DNA from: Campanula takesimana
Taxonomy: Eukaryota > Streptophyta > Magnoliopsida > Asterales > Campanulaceae
Reading direction: 5' to 3'
Assembly: GCA_026119855.1 (NCBI GenBank)
Contig: JAOWBW010000025.1
Coordinates: 1,302,001-1,366,000 of the forward strand
Length of the DNA stretch: 64,000 nucleotides
Part shown: piece by piece, positions 22,664 through 34,538 of the stretch
How the letters are laid out: each line of letters begins with the position of its first letter
Numbering within the stretch: position 1 is the stretch's first letter
The notes under the pieces: model-generated
Databases searched by the model: none
Told to the model about the DNA's origin: nothing
Seen by the model: only the letters and a program-made list of their open reading frames with translations
Made by a program: the position numbers and the translations under genes

Positions 22664-24899
22664 TGTCACGACCCGAAATCTAGGCTCTATTTATTAGTAT
22701 TAAATAATTTTATTTATTTATTTGCTTATTTATTTATTTAAATTATTATTTAATTAATAATTTATGTATGCATTTTATATGTTATAATAATTCATGCCTA
22801 GCATTTTAATTGTGTTAATTGGGTAGAAGGGTGATAGGGGTTTAATTGTGCTAGCATAGTGAGGAGGGGGCCTAGGTGTAAGTTTTCAAATTATTTTAAC
22901 TACTCCCTCCCTACCCCCCTCTCCTCCCTCACTTCTCCCTCAATCCTCACCATCATCTCCCAGCTCAATCTCTCTCTCTCTCTACATTGGGTAAGCTTTC
23001 TCATCTTCTTCCTTCTCTCTTCATTATCTTCCTCTTCCTCTCATAATCTCTCATTTCTTAAAACTTGAAACATGTTTAGATCGTCGATAGGATCGTTGGA
23101 AGCCAAAAATATTTGAAATCCATCAACTTTGAGAAAATTCAGGTAAGTTGCTTTTCCCCTATTTTATACTAGAAATGCTACTCCATGTTTATTTGATGCT
23201 ATGAATGCTATCTATTGCATCTTGGGTTGATTTGGGAGTGATTTGCATTTTTATTCATTTTTGTGAAATTTGGTATTGGAAGCTTGTGTTGGGTATCTAG
23301 ATGTTGTTATTTAGCCCCTTGCAATTCTATAAGTTTTTTGGTTCATAGTTGTGTATATTGTAAGCCTTGGTTCCAAGTATTTGTGAAATGGTGAAAGATT
23401 TGAGTTGGTTTAAGTTTTGGATTGAAATTGGTAGAAACCCAGAATTTTGGCCAGAATTTGCCTTTCCGGGCAAGGAGGCGCGCGCACCCTCCCATAGGAG
23501 GCGCGCGCACCCTTATGGGCCTTCTTGAACAAAAAACCTTCTGTCCATTGGAGGCGCGCGCACCCTCCCATAGGAGGCGCGCGCACCCTCTCCTCCTCCT
23601 ATGTTGATTTTCTCTCTGTCCAAGGGAGGCGCGCGCACCCTTTTTATGAAGCGAGCGCACCCTCATATACCTTTTGGCGTAATTTTCCTTCTGACTCCAG
23701 GAGGCGTGCGCATCCTCCCATAGGAGGCGCGCGCTTTCGAGGGCCATATTTGGTTCATCCGGACTCCGTTTTAGGTGTTTAAGCTATCGTTTTAAAGCTC
23801 TCCTTGAGCTCTTCATGATGAGCAAGTATTTTCGGTTGTGTTCTTGAGTTAACTGGTTCCTTTATGAACGTATGTGATATGGGATTTGATTGAATTATTA
23901 TTTGGAAATATGAAGCACTTTTATGATGCGCGTTTATTTAATTCATCTTCTTGGTGACTAATTGGAATGGTTCCCTACTTTGGAACCCTAAGTTGTTTAA
24001 TTAAGCTAGTATTTATTACTTAGCATTTATTTGGAAGCCCAGCTGGCATATTTGTTGCATCGGGCGATGGGAAAGATTATAATGGCAAAGCCAAGTCCAT
24101 TATAATGTTGACCATTGTTTTGCCCATACTATACCCCTTTTCCAGATTGGCCTTGGAAGAGATAAGTTAGCTTCCTTTGTGAATGTATCTAGCTACCGAG
24201 CATGACTTTGTGGCATGGCTCTTGTCCTTTGTGACACTCTTATGGTTATTGTTCCGGTACCGGGGATTTCTCTTCAGCTTTCATGCTATTATGAAGATGT
24301 TGATTGGTTGAATATTGAAGTTGCGAAGCGATCCTTTATTTGGATGTATCGGTTTGGAAACCTTGGCTAATATCCTTTGTTATGTGTTTATTTCCGCTGC
24401 TATCTGTTATGTGATAAATGCTAGGTGCTAGCTATGATTTATTATTGTATATTGCATCTTAGCATGTCATGTAGTTGCATTAGTAACTTATTGAGATTTA
24501 TCTCACCCCCCTTTCTTTTATCTTTGTTTTTCCTTAACCCCCCCCCCAGGTGCTAAGGATTAGTCTCGCTGATCACGAGAAAGAGGACGTCGAGTGTGGA
24601 TACATTCTTTTGGGGAAAGTTGTTATAGGTTGGTTTACATTATATAAATGTGTAACTTTTTGGGATAGTTGTACCAAACATTGACGTCATTAAGAATTGT
24701 ACATTTATATTCTGTTGGGCATAAACTTATGGAAGTTTGTGATAGTTGTATTTTGTTATTTTTAAACTTGGATTTGTAAAACTTTGGATCATTACCTTTT
24801 GGTATCAAATGGAATTTTTAACTTCGGTATTTCATAGTTTTGGTTTTAAGTCGACGTCCAGATCGCGGTCTCGGGCCCGTGGGGTCCGGGGTCGCGACA
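22664..24899 (+). repeat. Gypsy 1 5' LTR
   Basis: 2236 bp. It starts AT-rich (TTTATTTATT), then has a CT-rich stretch with a CT microsatellite at about 22971-22984, then the GC-box array at 23475-23735. It ends GGGGTCGCGACA. Confidence 0.93.
23475..23735 (+). promoter_or_regulatory. Paired GC-box array in the Gypsy 1 5' LTR
   Basis: Four pairs of GAGGCGCGCGCACCCT-type boxes start at 23475/23498, 23551/23574, 23626/23648 and 23701/23724. The within-pair step is 23, 23, 22 and 23 bp. The pair-to-pair step is 76, 75 and 75 bp. The array is repeated in the 3' LTR at about 31385-31650. Reading frames across it encode only Arg/Ala/Pro-rich artefacts. Confidence 0.75.
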
Positions 24900-24901
24900 G
24901 T

Positions 24902-24914
24902 TGGTATCAGAGCC
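24902..24914 (+). promoter_or_regulatory. Gypsy 1 primer-binding site
   Basis: TGGTATCAGAGCC two bases after the LTR end; complementary to initiator tRNA-Met. Confidence 0.9.
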
Positions 24915-25019
24915 TTAGTTTGGCTCGAAGTATAAGTCTAGGTGGACTAGTATGACCTAGGTGGGTAGTTGTGTTCGGAGTGAGTAACGGTTGATGTCTT
25001 ATGCAGGTAATTGTTTGAA

Positions 25020-26782
25020 ATGGCTAGAAGGAGAGCAGGTGAAGGCTCTAGTGGAGCACAGAATCAGAATGACACAAGGGAAGAAGCACGTGCCATGTTT
25101 CAAGGCATGTTCGAGGCGGCCATGGCCATACATGATCAAGGTCCGAGGGTAGAACAAGCACCACCCCGCTATGGATTGGAGCAATTTCTCAAACTGAAAC
25201 CGGTTGAATTCAATGGGGAACCCAATGTTCGGAAAGATGAGTTGTGGATTGAGTCGATGGAGAAGATTTATGAGGTATTTGGTTGCACGGATGAGGACAA
25301 GGTCCGGTTCGCGGCTTACAAACTTGTGGGAGCCGCCGAGCATTGGTGGAAGGGTGTTAAAGCTAGTTGGGATGATACTCACACGGTGTATGCGTGGGAG
25401 TTGTTTGTGCGCAAATTCAAGGAACATTTCATACCAGTTGTTGATCAAAACCGAAAGGAGATCGAGCTACTCAACCTGGAGCAAGGTTTGTTGTCTATAG
25501 CACAATACTCGGCTAAGTTCACAGAATTAGCCCGGTATTGTGACTATTTGGTGAGGACCGAGGAACAAAAAGCTATGAGATTCATTCGGGGATTGAAGAC
25601 CTCCATCCGTACTCAACTTATTGCACAACGGATTGTGACCTTCCAAGATGCGGTAGACCGAGCCTACTTGATAGAGCAAGATATTGGGGAGCACAAAAGG
25701 AAAACCGAGGTTGCGGGTACGGGTAAACCGGGAAGCCATGCTAAATCTCAACCTCAACACCGTTCCGACAACCGAGGTAACCCGGGAGCATCATTTCAGT
25801 TTAAGGGGAAAACCACACCGAGGAATCCGAGTACTACTCCGGGGATTCAGAATAGGAAGCCTTGTACCTTTTGTCAGAGGGTAGGCCATACGGAGGATAG
25901 GTGTTGGAAAAAGCAAGGCAAGTGTACCAATTGTGGTGAAATGGGGCACTTTGCGAGAGATTGCACGAGGTACCGAGGTCAGTCATCCGGGTCAGGGGTT
26001 GGTACTAATCAGGGTCAGAAAAGGGATGCCGCTGGGAAGCCCAAAGTTCAAGGAAAGATATATGCCATGAATCAACAACAGGCGACCGATGATCCTTCGG
26101 TTATTGGAGGTATTGTTTCTGTGTCTAATGTGAGCGCACGAGCGTTAGTAGATCCAGGATCATCTCATTCATACATATCTGTGCAATTTGCTTCCATGTT
26201 AAATGCTGCATTCGAGTCTTTACCATACGTGCTAGAGGTGTCGACCCCTATAGGAGAATGCTTGATTTCTGATCGAGACTTTCGTGCTTGTGATGTGGTT
26301 ATTTGTGGTCGTGTCCTTTGTGCGGATTTGGTAGTTCTTCCTATCCAAGACTTTGATGTCATTTTGGGTATGGATTGGTTGAGCAAGTTTCATGCTTCCG
26401 TTGATTGCCGTAATAAAACTGTTAGTTTTTCTATTCCCGATGTGCCTAAATTTGTGTTTGAGGCTAGTCCTCTGAGTAGAAAAGTTCGCTTAATTTCTTA
26501 TATGAAAGCGAGAAAATTATTGCATAGTGGTTGTGAGGGGTATTTGGCTAGTGTTCTTGATACTAGGAAGGAATCCCCTAGTTTGGATAGTGTTCGGGTA
26601 GTTCGGGAATTTCCCGATGTTTTCTCTACCGAGTATGATATGCCTCCCGATCGTGAGATAGAATTTTGTATAGATCTTTTGCCGGGTACGGCTCCAATTT
26701 CGAAAGCACCATATAGGTTGGCTCCCGCAGAGTTGAAGGAGTTAAAGGTTCAGTTGCAAGAGTTGCCTGATCGAGGGTTTAT
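25020..26782 (+). pseudogene. Gypsy 1 gag-protease, ends at a frameshift
   Basis: The first ATG of the frame is at 25020 (MARRRAGEGSS). Gag core: PVEFNGEP, AAEHWWKGVKASW, LARYCDYLVRTEEQKAMRFIRGL. A zinc-finger-like CTFCQRVGHTEDRC is followed by the CCHC knuckle CTNCGEMGHFARDC (about residues 300-313). The aspartic protease shows ALVDPGSSHSYIS (about 380) and DVILGMDWL. The frame enters the start of RT (DREIEFCIDLLPGTAPISKAPYR) and is then lost near 26782. Gypsy 2 has TTTATCCGCCCT where this copy has TTTATCGCCCT, so a one-base deletion explains the shift. The frame stops at 26846. Confidence 0.92.
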
Positions 26783-27426
26783 CGCCCTAGTGTTTCCCCG
26801 TGGGGAGCACCGGTTTTGTTCGTGCGGAAGAAAGATGGTTCGTTGAGATTGTGTATAGATTACCGGAAGTTGAATCAGGTTACAGTGAAGAACAAGTATC
26901 CTCTACCTCACATTGATGATTTATTTGATCAGCTTCAAGGCTCAGTTGTGTTTTCTAAACTTGACTTGAGGAGTGGGTACCATCAGTTGAAGATTCGATC
27001 TGAGGATATTCCGAAGACTGCCTTTCGCACTCGGTATGGTCATTATGAATTCTTGGTTATGCCGTTTGGGTTGACTAACGCGCCGGCCGTGTTTATGGAT
27101 TTAATGAACCGTGTTTTCCATCCTTATCTTGACTCGTTCGTGGTGGTCTTTATTGATGATATACTCGTCTACTCTAAATCTCGAGAGGAGCACGAGCAAC
27201 ATTTGAGAACAGTGTTATCCGTTCTTGCAAGGGAGCAGTTGTTTGCGAAGTTTAGTAAATGCGAATTTTGGCTCGAGAAGGTGTCATTTCTGGGTCATGT
27301 TATTTCAAGGGATGGGATTTCTGTGGACCCGTCAAAGATTGAAGTCATAGTGGATTGGAAGAGACCCGAATCAGTGACAGAGATTAGAAGCTTTCTGGTT
27401 TTAGCCGGGTATTACAGAAGATTTAT
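26783..27426 (+). pseudogene. Gypsy 1 reverse transcriptase, 5' segment
   Basis: After the frameshift the frame reads RKKDGSLRLCIDYRKLNQ, SKLDLRSGYHQL, MPFGLTNAPAVF and the catalytic VVFIDDILVYSKS, then LGHVISRDGI. It ends at LAGYYRRF, where the MULE-like element enters. Confidence 0.92.
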
Positions 27427-28464
27427 GGGAAAATCACTGAAATATGCAACGTAGTGAGTCTTAAATATCAATTAATGCAACGTACTTCTGATTTCTGGAA
27501 ATAGACAATGTACTTACTTATTGTGTATTAAATAATGCAATGTACGAACAATTTAATGGATGGCGTTAAATTTGGCTAACAGAATGCTGACGTGGACGAG
27601 TTCAATGATAATATAACTATAACTCATTAAATAATTAACGAATTCGGCTATATTTAACGATCATAAACCCACCACTATCCCCTTCCTTATTTCCCCTTCC
27701 CCTCACTCCTCCATACATTCTGACCCCAATTCCCCACCCCATCCCCACCACCCCCACCCAAACCAATTACCCACCACCCAACTTCCCCGCTCTCCCCTAC
27801 CCCCATCAAATCAAACTCTCGTCTTCTTCTCTCTCTCCCCAGCCCATTCTTCTATTTCTGAAAATCGATGAAGATGGCCGGAATCGATGAAGATGAACTT
27901 GGCCGGAATCGATGAAGATGGCCGGAATCGATGAAGATGAACTTGGCCGAATCGATGAAACCCAGGTCTAAGATCTCAAACTTATGGTTCAAAATTGCAG
28001 ATTGTTTTTCGAAATTGCAGATTTATGGTTCGAAATTATAGATTTAAGTGGGTTTGTTTTTGGTGGAAGGGTTTCTCCATGAGTGGAGATAAAACAGAGA
28101 TCAGATTTATGGTTCAATCTTTGTTTGGTGGAAGGGTTTGCAGATTCGTTTAATCCATTGACGAATTGCAGATTGTGGAAAAGCTTGTTAATTTTCTTGG
28201 AGGAGTAAACAAATTTTGTTAATTTCTTAACGAAATTTTACACTTTTACCCCCCCCCCAAAATATCTGACTTTGTTAACCAAATAATATTTCATATGCCA
28301 CGTCATGATTTCGTTAGGAATTTAACGTCGTTAATTTTAATTTTAGTACGTTGCATTATTTGATACAATTACTTCAAGTACGTTTCACAATGTGAGAAAT
28401 TGCTACTACGTTGCATTAATTGATATAAATCAGACACTACGTTGCATAAATAGGTCGTTTGCCC
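27427..28464 (+). mobile_element. MULE-like non-autonomous DNA element inside Gypsy 1 pol
   Basis: 1038 bp flanked by a perfect 10-bp direct repeat, GAAGATTTAT (27417-27426 and 28465-28474). Without it the Gypsy reading frame is continuous. Ends are inverted: GGGAAAATCAC at the left, GGGCAAACGAC on the complement at the right. The decamer ATGCAACGTA repeats near the left end (27444, 27475, and as ATGCAATGTA at 27535) and inverted near the right end (28347, 28407, 28438). TSD length and subterminal repeats fit Mutator-like elements. The middle has a pyrimidine-rich part and two copies of a 45-bp repeat based on CGATGAAGATGGCCGGAAT (about 27867-27958). No transposase is visible. Strand is arbitrary. 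Confidence 0.85.
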
Positions 28465-28474
28465 GAAGATTTAT

Positions 28475-30536
28475 TGAGGGGTTTTCGAGGATCGCTACTC
28501 CGATGACTCAGTTGACCCGGAAGAATGTCCCGTTTGTGTGGACCGAGAAATGTGACAAGAGTTTCGAGGAATTGAAGAAGAGGTTGACTACTGCACCGAT
28601 CTTGACTTTTCCTAATGGGAGCGATGGCCTAGTGATTTATAGTGATGCTTCGAAAGAGGGTTTGGGTTGTGTTTTGATGCAGAACAGGAAGGTGATTGCC
28701 TATGCTTCGAGGAAGTTGACCCCTAGTGAACAGAATTACCCGACTCATGATATGGAGTTGGCTGCGATAGTATTTGCGTTGCACAAATGGAAGCATTACC
28801 TTTATGGAGCGAAGTTTGAGATTTTTACGGATCACAAGAGTTTAAAGTATCTTTTCTCGCAGAAGGAACTTAATAACCGACAGCGTCGATGGATGGAATT
28901 GTTGAAGGATTATGATTGTACGATTTCCTATCATCCGGGGAAGGCGAACGTTGTTACCGATGCGATCAGTAGAAAATCTTATGTGGCTTCGATGATGGTT
29001 CGAGAGTGGAAAATGCTTGAGGATGTTCGAGATTGGTCTCCTCATGAATCGAGACATGGGGCTATTTTTGCGAATATTAGGGTGTCTCCGACGCTAATTC
29101 AGAGGATAAAGGAAGTTCAAAAAGAAGATCCCGAGTTAGTGAAGATAATGGGTAAATTGAAAGATAAGAACTTCGAGAATTTTTCTGTTAGCTCGAGTGG
29201 AGTTTTGACTTTCCGTGATCGTTTGTGTGTACCCGATGTTGGTGGAATAAAGAGGCAAGTTTTAGATGAGGGTCACAAGTCGAAATATACTATTCATCTG
29301 GGTAGTACGAAGATGTACCAGAATCTGAAGCAACATTTTTGGTGGAATAATATGAAGAGGGAAATAGCCGAGTATGTTTCGAAATGTTTAACTTGTCAGC
29401 AGGTCAAAGCCGAGCATCAGAGACCCGCAGGTCTACTTCAGCCGTTAGAGATTCCCGAGTGGAAATGGGAGCATGTGACTATGGATTTCGTTACGGGACT
29501 ACCTCGTACCCGTAGGAAGTATGACAGTGTCTGGGTAATAGTGGATAGATTGACCAAGAGTGCCCATTTCTTGCCTATTGACATCAGATATTCGATGGAG
29601 AAGCTTGCGACCCTTTATATCGATGAGATTGTGAGATTGCATGGGGTTCCGGTTAGTATTGTATCAGATCAAGACCCGAGGTTTACTTCTAGATTTTGGA
29701 AGGCGTTTCAGGAAGCTTTGGGTACAGATTTGCGATTCAGTACGGCTTTTCATCCTCAGACCGATGGTCACTCCGAGAGGACTATTCAGATTTTGGAGGA
29801 TATGTTGCGAGATTGTTCGATAGACTTTTCCGATTCTTGGGATAGACATTTACCGTTAGTGGAGTTCTCTTACAACAACAGTTATCAGGCTAGTATCGAG
29901 ATGGCACCGTATGAGGCCTTGTATGGAAGAAAATGTAGATCGCCTATTTGTTGGGATGAGGTTGGTGAAGCGAAGATCGTGGGTATTGATTTGCTTCAGG
30001 ATTCAGTTGGAAAGGTTAGAGTTATCCGGGATCGATTGAGAACAGCTCAGAGTCGACATAAGAGCTATGCAGATAACCGAAGGCGAGATCTTAGTTTTCA
30101 GACCGGCGACTTCGTATTCTTGAAAGTATCTCCGAAGGTGGGTATTCGTAGGTTTGGGAAGAAAGGCAAATTGGCTCCGAGGTTTATTGGTCCGTTCGAG
30201 ATTTTGGGAAAGGTTGGACTTCTTGCGTATCGACTTGCGTTACCGCCATCTTTGGACCGGTTACATAATGTTTTTCACGTTTCTATGCTTCAGAAGTATG
30301 TTCATGATCCATCTCACGTGTTACCGAGGGTACCGGAGGATATTGAGCCCAATATGACTTATGAGGAACGACCGGTTCGGATTCTTGATTCTAAAGTCCA
30401 AGAGTTGAGGAGCAAAAGCATTCCGTTGGTTAGAGTTCTTTGGAGGAATCATAATATCGAGGAGTCGACGTGGGAGCTCCGAGATGAGATCGAGAGGAAA
30501 TATCCGTGGCTTTTTAATTCGGGTGAGTCTCGTTAA
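28475..30536 (+). pseudogene. Gypsy 1 RNase H, integrase and chromodomain segment
   Basis: The frame continues from the TSD: GFSRIATPMTQL (RT connection), VIYSDASKEGLG, DMELAAIVFALHKW and IFTDHKSLKYLF (RNase H), and the H2C2 zinc-binding region ending KCLTCQQVK. Integrase core: VTMDFVTGLP, VSDQDPRFTS, HPQTDGHSERT (D, D, E). It ends with LDRLHNVFHVSMLQKY and a chromodomain-like PVRILDSKVQEL...RVLWRNH...STWELRDEI. The stop TAA is at 30534-30536. The segment itself is uninterrupted over 687 codons. It is called a pseudogene because it is cut off from its start. Confidence 0.93.
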
Positions 30537-30554
30537 AATTCGGGGAATTTTCTT

Positions 30555-30568
30555 TAAGGGGGAGTGAA
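30555..30568 (+). promoter_or_regulatory. Gypsy 1 polypurine tract
   Basis: AAGGGGGAGTGAA directly before the 3' LTR start TGTCACGACC. Confidence 0.88.
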
Positions 30569-32859
30569 TGTCACGACCCGAAATCTAGGCTCTATTTTAT
30601 TAGTATTAAATAATTATTATTTATTTATTTGCTTATTTATTTATTTAAATTATTATTTAATTAATAATTTATGTGTGCATTTTATGTGTAATAATAATTC
30701 ATGCCTAGCATTTTAATTGTGTTAATTGGGTAGAAGGGTGATAGGGGTTTAATTGTGCTAGCTTAGTGAGGAGGGGGCCTAGGTGTAAGTTTTCAAATTA
30801 TTTTAACTACTCCCTCCATACCCCCCTCTCCTCCCTCACTTCTCCCTCAATCCTCACCATCATCTCCCAGCTCAATCTCTCTCTCTCTCTCTACATTGGG
30901 TAAGCTTTCTCATCTTCTTCCTTCTCTCTTCATTATCTTCCTCTTCCTCTCATAATCTCTCATTTCTTAAAACTTGAAACATGTTTAGATCGTCGATAGG
31001 ATCGTTGGAAGCCAAAAATATTTGAAATCCATCAACTTTGAGAAAATTCAGGTAAGTTGCTTTTCCCCTATTTTATACTAGAAATGCTACTCCATGTTTA
31101 TTTGATGCTATGAATGCTATCTATTGCATCTTGGGTTGATTTGGGAGTGATTTGCATTTTTATTCATTTTTGTGAAATTTGGTATTGGAAGCTTGTGTTG
31201 GGTATCTAGATGTTGTTATTTAGCCTCTTGCAAGTCTATAAGTTGTTTTGGTTCATAGTTGTGTATATTGTAAGCCTTGGTTCCAAGTATTTTTGAAATG
31301 GTGAAAGATTTGGGTTGGTTTAAGTTTTGGATTGAAATTGGTAGAAACCCAGAATTTTGGCCGGGGTTTGCCTTTCCGGGCAAGGAGGCGTGCGCACCCT
31401 CCCATAGGAGGCGCGCGCACCCTTATAGCCCTTCTTGAACAAAAAAACCTTCTGTCCATTGGAGGCGCGCGCACCCTCCCATAGGAGGCGCGCGCACCCT
31501 CTCCTCCTCCTATGTTGATTTTCTCTCTGTCGAAGGGAGGCGCGCGCACCCTTTTTATGAAGCGCGCGCACCCTCATATACCTTTTGGCGTAATTTTCCT
31601 TCTGACTCCAGGAGGCGTGCGCATCCTCCCATAGGAGGCGCGCGCACCCCCTCCCCTGTTGTGAAATTTATTTCCCCTTTTTTGTCCAATCTTTCGAGGG
31701 CCATATTTGGTTCATCCGGACTCCGTTTTAGGTGTTTAAGCTATCGCTTTAAAGCTCTCCTTGAGCTCTTCATGATGAGCGAGTATTTTCGGTTGTGTTC
31801 TTGAGTTAATTGGTTCCTTTGTGAACGTATGTGATATGGGATTTGATTGAATTATTATTTGGAAATATGAAGCACTTTTATGATGCGCGTTTATTTAATT
31901 CATCTTCTTGGTGACTAATTGGAATGGTTCCCTACTTTGGAACCCTAAGTTGTTTAATTAAGCTAGTATTTATTACTTAGCATTTATTTGGAAGCCCAGC
32001 TGGCATATTTGTTGCATCGGGCGATGGAAAAGATTATAATGGCAAAGCCAAGTCCATTATAATGTTGACCATTGTTTTGACCATACTATACCCCTTTTCC
32101 AGATTGGCCTTGGAAGAGATAAGTTAGCTTCCTTTGTGAATGTATCTAGCTACCGAGCATGACTTTGTGGCATGGCTCTTGTCCTTTGTGACACTCTTAT
32201 GGTTATTGTTCCGGTACCGGGGATTTCTCTTCAGCTTTCATGCTATTATGAAGATGTTGATTGGTTGAATATTGAAGCTGCGCAGCGATCCTTTATTTGG
32301 ATGTATCGGTTTGGAAACCTTGGCTAATATCCTTTGTTATGTGTTTATTTCCACTGCTATCTGTTATGTGATAAATGCTAGGTGCTAGCTATGATTTATT
32401 ATTGTATATTGCATCTTAGCATGTCATGTAGTTGCATTAGTAACTTATTGAGATTTATCTCACCCCCCTTTCTTTTATCTTTGTTTTTCCTTAACCCCCC
32501 CCCCCCCAGGTGCTAAGGATTAGTCTCGCTGATCACGAGAAAGAGGACGTCGAGTGTGGATACATTCTTTTGGGGAAAGTTGTTATAGGTTGGTTTACAT
32601 TATATAAATGTGTAACCTTTTGGGATAGTTGTACCAAACATTGACGTCATTAAGAATTGTACATTTATATTCTGTTGGGCATAAACTTATGGAAGTTTGT
32701 GATAGTTGTATTTTGTTATTTTCAAACTTGGATTTGTAAAACTTTGGATCAGTACCTTTTGGTATCAAATGGAATTTTTAACTTCGGTATTTCATAGTTT
32801 TGGTTTTAAGTTGACGTCCAGATCGCGGTCTCGGGCCTGCGGGGTCCGGGGTCGCGACA
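30569..32859 (+). repeat. Gypsy 1 3' LTR
   Basis: 2291 bp, near-identical to 22664-24899 apart from point differences and a 47-bp segment missing in the 5' copy. Followed by the CAAAG TSD. Confidence 0.95.
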
Positions 32860-32864
32860 CAAAG

Positions 32865-34538
32865 TCTCTCAAAAGGGAATGTCGAAAAGCTTTCTTGTCA
32901 TATGTGCTCGTGCCTGCTCCCCCAATCAAGGATAGGTATTTCTTTCTCTACTTACAATCGATGATGGCACTCTAGGGGCTAGACTCAAGTTTGAAAGGCT
33001 CCCTCAGCAAAAATGCAATTCACCTCACCTCCCCCAACGGTGGCCCTAGCAAAGTCATGTGCAACATTTGAAGATTCCTCTATCAATTTGGCACCAAAAT
33101 TCTTTTTAAAGGGCTTCGACAATCTTTTGGACAATGATACTTGATGCAATGCAATGTTGGGAGTGGTCCAAACTTAAAGGGTCTCTCAGTACTTCACGTC
33201 AAAGGTCTTTTGGTTTGAAAGGAGGGCTACGATGATATGAATGAATTTGATGATTCTTATGTTGTGACTTACGACGAGATTATGAGGAAAGTCTTAGAGA
33301 AAAGGAAAAAGATTCAAGGAAATGCCAATATGTTAACTCTACAAACGGAGTTATGGCCAATCAAAATGTCTCTGCAAATCTTCACCCCCTTCTCCAAGAT
33401 CAAAAGCAAAAAGTATGGGTCAGACAAAAGGCACTAGTTGCATCCGATGATCCGTCATTAGTTCAACTCAAGAAGACTCAAGCAAGCATACCCATTTGGG
33501 ACCTCATCACACCAAGACCTTATCATCCGCAACCTCGACAATATCTGAAGACCTTGCTACACATGGGCCTTCCACCACTTGGGTACCAACCACAAAAAAA
33601 AAGGTTGTTCATCTCTCTAGTAAGAGTAAGAAGGAGATCTCTATCAAGAATTCTACCTGACGGTGCATCCGCTCTCAATACCAAGCCGACTCCGAGACAT
33701 TTTTGGGTCTTTACATAGAAAGGTCTTCACATTCTTGAAGCTCGCAAACAACAAGTACATGACATTTGGGGCTTAGTGATCTCTCGAAGCTTGGTATCAA
33801 TAACCTTCTCTTGGGGCTTGCTCACGTCAAAAATAAAAGGCGATTTATTTGAATGGGCCAAGAGCTGATTTATCTTAGGGCTATGCAAAGTCACTCAAAG
33901 TTTGGCATCAAAGGCGTTCTAGGGGCTTTACAATCAGCAACCCCTCAGTATCTCGGCATCGAAAGTCTTTTGAAGCCCCATAATTGGCAAATCTCTTGGG
34001 GCTAGACATCAATCTTCGTTGGGCACAACAGCGACAACAGAATTCAAGCGAAGCAATCCGGACTTCGACCGAACATGATATGGTTCACCCACGAACTAAA
34101 AAAAAAGTCTTTCTCTTGCAAGCGTATATATTCTTTTTCTTAAAAAAATACGACAAAAAGATTTTTATTTTTCTTTTTTACTTGTGTAAAAAGTATGTCC
34201 TTCATTTTGCTTTGCTCTAAGCTCTTTCCCCAGCATTCTCCATCATCCTTGAACTACGCTGGTCTGATTCTCTTCAAGGGATACGTAGGCAGCCTTTTGG
34301 CACGACCAACCCATCATCCAGAAACTCCATCTCACCAACATTCTCCATCAAAGCATCCTCTGCAACACTAGATATCCATCAAGCGGCCATGGTAAGTGAA
34401 GGTATGAACATCATCCATCAAATCTCTTTTCAAATCACATCGCACACATGCAAATCTCTGCTTTTCAAATCACATCACACCACAAGCACAATTTCTCTTC
34501 ACATATATCTGCAAAGCACACACATAACAGATAAAGGA
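32865..34538 (+). mobile_element. Tat B interior, fragment 2
   Basis: Continues fragment 1 after Gypsy 1. Mostly non-coding, with repeated GGGGCTAGAC, GGGGCTTTAC and GGGGCTTGCTC phrases and one GATACGTAGG box at about 34252-34290, as in Tat A. It contains a short gag-protease remnant. Copia 2 enters at 34539. Confidence 0.55.
33353..33718 (+). pseudogene. Possible Tat B gag-protease linker remnant
   Basis: The frame reads LVQLKKTQASIPIWDLI. This resembles the segment L-KKTQA-I-I-DLL that precedes the protease in Ogre/Tat polyproteins, as I remember that family. The similarity is short and the rest of the frame is unremarkable. If right, Tat B kept a fragment of gag-pro but lost RT and integrase. 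Confidence 0.35.

Larger units (their letters stand above)
22664..32859 (+). mobile_element. Gypsy 1: chromodomain-type Ty3/Gypsy element
   Basis: LTRs at 22664-24899 and 30569-32859 (TGTCACGACCC...GCGACA), a PBS for initiator tRNA-Met, gag-pol ending in a chromodomain-like segment, and a purine tract. A perfect 5-bp TSD, CAAAG, lies at 22659-22663 and 32860-32864. The 5' LTR lacks about 47 bp present in the 3' LTR near 31646-31692. A MULE-like element interrupts pol at 27427-28464. The domain order RT, RNase H, integrase, chromodomain fits the Tekay/Del branch of chromoviruses. Confidence 0.95.

Noticed and set aside
22680..22760. AT-rich TTTATTTATT stretch as a replication origin or matrix attachment site
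   Set aside because: It is simply the start of the Gypsy 1 LTR and recurs at 30600-30670; composition alone is no evidence.
23343..23782. Frames of 61-134 codons on both strands rich in Arg, Ala and Pro
   Set aside because: They are produced by the GC-box array of the Gypsy 1 LTR and recur at 31253-31577 for the same reason.
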